DNA of 64,000 nt from Clostridium sp. CM027. Its GTDB lineage: Bacteria; Bacillota; Clostridia; Clostridiales; Clostridiaceae. The notes under the pieces are model-generated. The model searched no databases. It saw only the letters and a program-made list of their open reading frames with translations, and was not told the DNA's origin. The stretch covers positions 1,488,001 through 1,552,000 of the forward strand of contig NZ_CP077725.1 of NCBI RefSeq assembly GCF_024730565.1, written 5' to 3'. Position numbers and translations under genes: made by a program. Each line of letters starts with the position of its first letter. Within the stretch, counting starts at the first letter, position 1. Positions 60,361-64,000 of the stretch are shown piece after piece.

Positions 60361-62048
60361 TTTTTATTCAACTCATTCTGTATTTTATTTATTAAATTAT
60401 TACTTAAATCTGGTGGTAACATTTCATTTATAATGCCATATATTTTAGATACCAGTTTTTGCTGTTTCCCACTTAACCTATTCAAACCATCTGCTAAATA
60501 TATTGACTTATTCTGTTGTTTATTATTTTGTTGACCCAATGGTTTCTTATCTGGTTGACCCAATGGTTTCTTATCTGGTTCACCCAATAGTTTCTTATCT
60601 GGTTCACCCAATGGTTTCTTAACGTTACTTTTTCTTATTTTTTGTTCTATAGTGAAATCAGAATTTTTTATCGTGCTATTAGACTTTTTTTTAATAATAT
60701 CTAAAACTTTTTTCAAAACATCATTATCGTCAGATTTGATATCTAACTTATCGAGATCATTCTTTCCTTTTTCATTCTCTTTTTTAGCAACCTCAATCAG
60801 CGATTTCATTTTTTCTTTTTCTTTATCATCAATAAAGCCATTTTCTGTTTTTTTGCTATATTCTGCCTGCTTTGCAAGAAATTCAAACTTTTTTTTGCAA
60901 GCACTCTTAGCATTGCTAGCATAATTATATAATTTTGTGAGCGTATCATCAAAATAATACTTAAGATTTGTTTCGAGCTCATTTAGTGTTTCATTTTTAT
61001 TGAAGTAATCTCTTCGTGCATTAGGGATTAAATCTCTATGTATTGCATTAACCTCTCCAATAAAATAGAAATTGCCTCTCTTTTCTTTAAAAAGCTTTGT
61101 TAATGTATAACTATTACCTATTTGTATATTTTCTTTTCTTAATCTAATACCTCTCATTTCATTCGTGGTTTCTGGAATTTGCTTATCAAACGCGCTTATT
61201 CCGAACCACATCCAAGCTAATAATTCATCTTTACTATTTCTAAATTCTTTAAATTGAATGTCATATATTTCGTCATATTTTTTCTTCTGCTTTACCACAT
61301 TTTTATTTGAAGATTCATACAATATAGTACTATAATTTTTTAACACATCATCATCATCTACATGAATCTTGTACTCATCTATTTTCAAGTTATTATTAGT
61401 TAAATACTCATAGATTTTATTTCTATATATAAACTTATTATTATATGGAACTGGGGCATTACTTGAAATATATTTACTTATTTTATCAATTTCCAGCAAC
61501 TCGTTATTCTCTGCTAGTATATTTTCTAACTCAACAGTAAAAAAATGTTTTTCTGAATCGCATTTTTCTTCCGCATACGTTATTACTTTTGTTAAGATTT
61601 CTTGAGCGCTATAATTAATACTGTAATCATCTATAAGCCTATTACATTCTTTTGCATCCCACGTCATTATACTCTTTGTATCTTCGCCTTTGTAAGATGT
61701 AATAAATCTAAGTGTGTCACAGTATGCCAGGCCACCTAATCTTCCTATTCCTCGAAAGCCTTTGTCTATACCTTTCTTCTTGTCTGAATCCGCAATATTT
61801 CCAAGTTTTTTTGCAATATCATCTTTCTTTATTCCATTGGCATTATCAGTAATTTGTACGTTTCTATTTAGTACATCAATAGATATATCAATATACGGTT
61901 CCTCATCTTGGTATAGACCCATTTGTACGGCTTTATCTATTTGATCAGCCGAATTCTGTATATACTCTCTATATATAACTTTGGAATCTTCATACATACC
62001 TGTAGTCAAATTTTCAATAACATTTTTTCCAATTTTAATAGTATCCAC
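60357..62048 (-). CDS. GHKL (Hsp90/MutL-like) ATPase
   Basis: 563 residues. The Bergerat ATP fold shows EYIQNSADQID (E28, N32), ITDNANGI (D68, G72) and GFRGIGRLGGLAY (97-109). A second domain (about 220-370) resembles the Hsp90/MutL transducer region (RGIRLRKENIQIG, NAIHRDLIPNARRDYF). A Lys-rich coiled coil (about 385-470) and a tandem KKPLGxPD repeat (four units, about 490-520) precede a C-terminal helix bundle. GTG start with agaagg, 15 bp after the HerA gene. Such ATPases occur in several defence and DNA-repair systems. Confidence 0.85.
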   Translation of the reverse strand: MDTIKIGKNVIENLTTGMYEDSKVIYREYIQNSADQIDKAVQMGLYQDEEPYIDISIDVLNRNVQITDNANGIKKDDIAKKLGNIADSDKKKGIDKGFRGIGRLGGLAYCDTLRFITSYKGEDTKSIMTWDAKECNRLIDDYSINYSAQEILTKVITYAEEKCDSEKHFFTVELENILAENNELLEIDKISKYISSNAPVPYNNKFIYRNKIYEYLTNNNLKIDEYKIHVDDDDVLKNYSTILYESSNKNVVKQKKKYDEIYDIQFKEFRNSKDELLAWMWFGISAFDKQIPETTNEMRGIRLRKENIQIGNSYTLTKLFKEKRGNFYFIGEVNAIHRDLIPNARRDYFNKNETLNELETNLKYYFDDTLTKLYNYASNAKSACKKKFEFLAKQAEYSKKTENGFIDDKEKEKMKSLIEVAKKENEKGKNDLDKLDIKSDDNDVLKKVLDIIKKKSNSTIKNSDFTIEQKIRKSNVKKPLGEPDKKLLGEPDKKPLGQPDKKPLGQQNNKQQNKSIYLADGLNRLSGKQQKLVSKIYGIINEMLPPDLSNNLINKIQNELNKK

Positions 62049-62063
62049 CAGAAAACCTTCTTT

Positions 62064-63749
62064 CTATTTAAACTGCTTGTATAGAGGCTTTGGAAACTTA
62101 ACATTAAGCAAAGAGCTAAATATAGGATTTTGTATTATATACTCCCCTTGTTTTAATCTTGTCATCATATTTTTATATACGTGCGGAATATATTTATAAT
62201 CTCCCTTAGCTAATTCAATGGCATTCGTTCTTCCATATGCATAAGTCGAACTATTCCCTGTAACCCTACTATGAATTGCACTCATAAATTGTTCTGCACC
62301 AAACAATATTATTCCCAAAGATCTTCCTCTTTCAGCTATATCCAAAATCTGCTTTAGTATTGGTGAACTTTTAGGGACTTCACTTGAAGCGAACTTATTT
62401 AGTTCATCAATAAATATAATTATCTTATCTGGTGGTTTCACTCCATCAGTAGTTTCTTTTTCACCTAATTGTAACTCATATAGCTCCCTTACAGTATTCC
62501 CAAATACAAATGCTTGCATATCAGAATTTAATTTTGCAATATCAATAACATAAACATCATTTTTCTTTATCTCTGCAAGTTTATCAGATATTCTAACTTC
62601 TTTTTTATCCGAGTTTATATCAGAAAATAATTTATTATTATTAATTGATTTTCTAACCATTCTATTAAATTTCCTCCAACTTGTAACAGGTATCTCTTTA
62701 TCACTGAAGGAACCACCAGCCTGACAACGTTCATCTAACTTTTCCAAGAAAGATTGCCAACTTTTTATGCCACCGAATCCACCCTGATTATTTATTATAT
62801 AATTAAGAATTGAGTCCATTGTTTGCGTGGCATCATCAATATTTGCAAACATTAAATCCAAATTATCTTTATCTTTTTCATATTCAAACTTATATTTATA
62901 TGCTTTATTAAGGCCTAATTGTTTTTCAAGTAAATTCTTTTCCGCATATGTATTTGAAACTCTGTCATTAGAATAAGGATACAAATATGTTACATTTTTA
63001 AACGGTGTTGTACCTAGACCTAACATATTATATAATTCCTTTGTTTTTCTCTCCTCTTCAATATCCCCATCAAAATTATTCACTTCATCTAGTGCAAGTA
63101 AATCCTTTCCTTTTACATTAAAAACTACAAATGCAACAGTCTCTTTATCCTCTCCCTCTTCTTCCTCAAGCAAGCATTTATCCTGGATTGATTTAAGCAA
63201 AAACATTGCATATGAAGTTTTGGCAGCAAGGCCAGAAATACCTGAAATGTTCAAATGAGCACCTTCCGGTCCAATCAAAAATTTAGAATCAACATTTACA
63301 GGTAAAGTAATTTTTTCAAAATCACTTGTCCCACCGTACATTTCAAGGTACCCACAAATAAGTGGATTTTTAATCTTATCAAGCCCCAACGCAATAGAAA
63401 CCTCATCTTTATTGGCCAAATGTACCTTTGCACTGCTTTGAACAGGTATGAAAATATTTTTATCATTGCCAACAACCTTAGCTTTAACATAATTCATCCC
63501 TATTCTATATGTTCCCTCGTTGGCATTAACATCTCCAAAATCACTCGAAATAAAATTAGAAAGAAAACTTGCACAATCAGTTATATGTGATATTTCTTCT
63601 ATTACTGCAAATGTGTTACTTTTATTAACATGTTCTACTTTTACAACATCAAATGGATTTAATATTAGGCTCTTATCCGTCCAAAAATAAAAATCATCCA
63701 TTGTTGTTGGTATCTTTTCAGTTGCTATTACTCTTCCTATTAAACTCAT
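62064..63749 (-). CDS. HerA/FtsK-like ATPase (DUF87 type)
   Basis: 561 residues. An N-terminal HAS-barrel-like domain (about 1-110) precedes the RecA-type motor: a modified Walker A, GISGLAAKTS (K177, T178; Ala replaces the usual Gly before Lys), Walker B IIIFIDELN (about 442-450), sensor and arginine-finger regions (AERGRSLGIILFGAEQ, YGRTNAIELAKGD). HerA-like hexamers translocate DNA together with NurA-type or other nucleases. ATG after agggggtt. It is second in a minus-strand operon whose first gene runs off the window. Confidence 0.87.
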   Translation of the reverse strand: MSLIGRVIATEKIPTTMDDFYFWTDKSLILNPFDVVKVEHVNKSNTFAVIEEISHITDCASFLSNFISSDFGDVNANEGTYRIGMNYVKAKVVGNDKNIFIPVQSSAKVHLANKDEVSIALGLDKIKNPLICGYLEMYGGTSDFEKITLPVNVDSKFLIGPEGAHLNISGISGLAAKTSYAMFLLKSIQDKCLLEEEEGEDKETVAFVVFNVKGKDLLALDEVNNFDGDIEEERKTKELYNMLGLGTTPFKNVTYLYPYSNDRVSNTYAEKNLLEKQLGLNKAYKYKFEYEKDKDNLDLMFANIDDATQTMDSILNYIINNQGGFGGIKSWQSFLEKLDERCQAGGSFSDKEIPVTSWRKFNRMVRKSINNNKLFSDINSDKKEVRISDKLAEIKKNDVYVIDIAKLNSDMQAFVFGNTVRELYELQLGEKETTDGVKPPDKIIIFIDELNKFASSEVPKSSPILKQILDIAERGRSLGIILFGAEQFMSAIHSRVTGNSSTYAYGRTNAIELAKGDYKYIPHVYKNMMTRLKQGEYIIQNPIFSSLLNVKFPKPLYKQFK

Positions 63750-63760
63750 CAGCCAACCCC

Positions 63761-64000
63761 CTAAAATAGTTGCATAAATAAATTATCACTTAAATATTTA
63801 CTCTTTACAAACGATTCTGTCAAGTAGATGGGATATATGTGATTAGCCCACCTTGCATCATTTCCGTAACACACAGGATTGCGTTCATTTAGTAAGTTTG
63901 CTGAAATATGATCAATTAATTCAGAATCTAATCCTTTTTCTTGTTCTCGTTCGCTAATTACTAATTTTTCTACTTTTAAGACTCCATCAAAAACATTATT
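63761..64000 (-). CDS. Partial gene, first known member of the HerA operon
   Basis: Only the last 79 codons are in the window; TAG at 63761-63763. The sequence (FDGVLKVEKLVISEREQEKG, LNERNPVCYGNDARWANHIYPI, YLTESFVKSKYLSDNLF) ends 11 bp before the HerA start. A NurA-like nuclease is the usual partner at this position and the Y-P-I-x-L near the C-terminus is compatible, but I cannot confirm the family. Confidence 0.6.
   Translation of the reverse strand, partial: NNVFDGVLKVEKLVISEREQEKGLDSELIDHISANLLNERNPVCYGNDARWANHIYPIYLTESFVKSKYLSDNLFMQLF

Noticed and set aside
60520-60620. Short tandem units (cccaatggtttcttatctggtt) that look CRISPR-like
   Set aside because: The 24-base unit has no spacers and lies in frame inside the GHKL gene, encoding KKPLGxPD repeats.

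Overview
The window is low-GC, AT-rich chromosomal DNA of a solventogenic Clostridium (sensu stricto). The best taxonomic anchors are a CoA-acylating aldehyde dehydrogenase and an acetoacetate decarboxylase that read, from memory, almost residue for residue like the sol-operon enzymes of C. beijerinckii and C. acetobutylicum. Strong AGGAGG ribosome binding sites, fructose-type PTS and inositol genes, a spore-type collagen-like gene and many MerR/AraC/MarR regulators fit this. All calls come from reading the sequence and from remembered family knowledge; no database search was run.

Layout. 1-8.1 kb: a gene-free AT-rich start with a possible MITE, a phage-repressor-like gene cut by an IS256-family element, xdhC, a DnaD-domain gene, tRNA-Leu(CAG), a two-TM protein and an IS3-family element inserted into a terminator loop. 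8.3-13.7 kb: GNAT, a MerR/TipAS regulator coupled to a decayed DUF2268-like gene, then adc and ald with only a ctfB scar between them, and a broken recombinase. 14-24 kb: an ABC exporter operon headed by an AraC-GyrI regulator with a nonsense codon, a UvrA paralogue, a secreted M28 peptidase, an alpha/beta hydrolase, and a flavin reductase with a MarR-type gene and operators. 24-34.6 kb: decayed collagen-like gene, a MerR regulator with a duplicated ligand domain, an inositol-type catabolic operon (iolT, iolE, iolG, dehydrogenase, sugar isomerase) with a divergent AraC regulator, and traces of a segmental duplication. 34.6-38.9 kb: a fructose-family PTS with its PRD activator and two matching operator-like sequences.

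38.9-64 kb is an accessory, defence-like region. It holds two copies of a HEPN/MNT toxin-antitoxin cassette (one with the MNT gene half deleted), unusual zinc-ribbon/TPR and SEC-C proteins, decayed DUF3791/DUF3990 and brxA fragments, an AAA-ATPase plus TOPRIM-like pair, a second DUF3791/DUF3990 pair, an IS3-family element, group II intron remnants, and a tightly coupled operon running off the right edge: unknown gene, HerA-like ATPase, GHKL (Hsp90/MutL-like) ATPase and a radical-SAM protein. This last operon is the best candidate for an undescribed system.

Short dispersed repeats recur between genes and often sit exactly where a gene is truncated, so they appear to mark rearrangement points. 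Intact genes occur in coherent units (solvent, inositol, PTS, ABC export, HerA/GHKL/rSAM), while the spaces between them are rich in pseudogenes.
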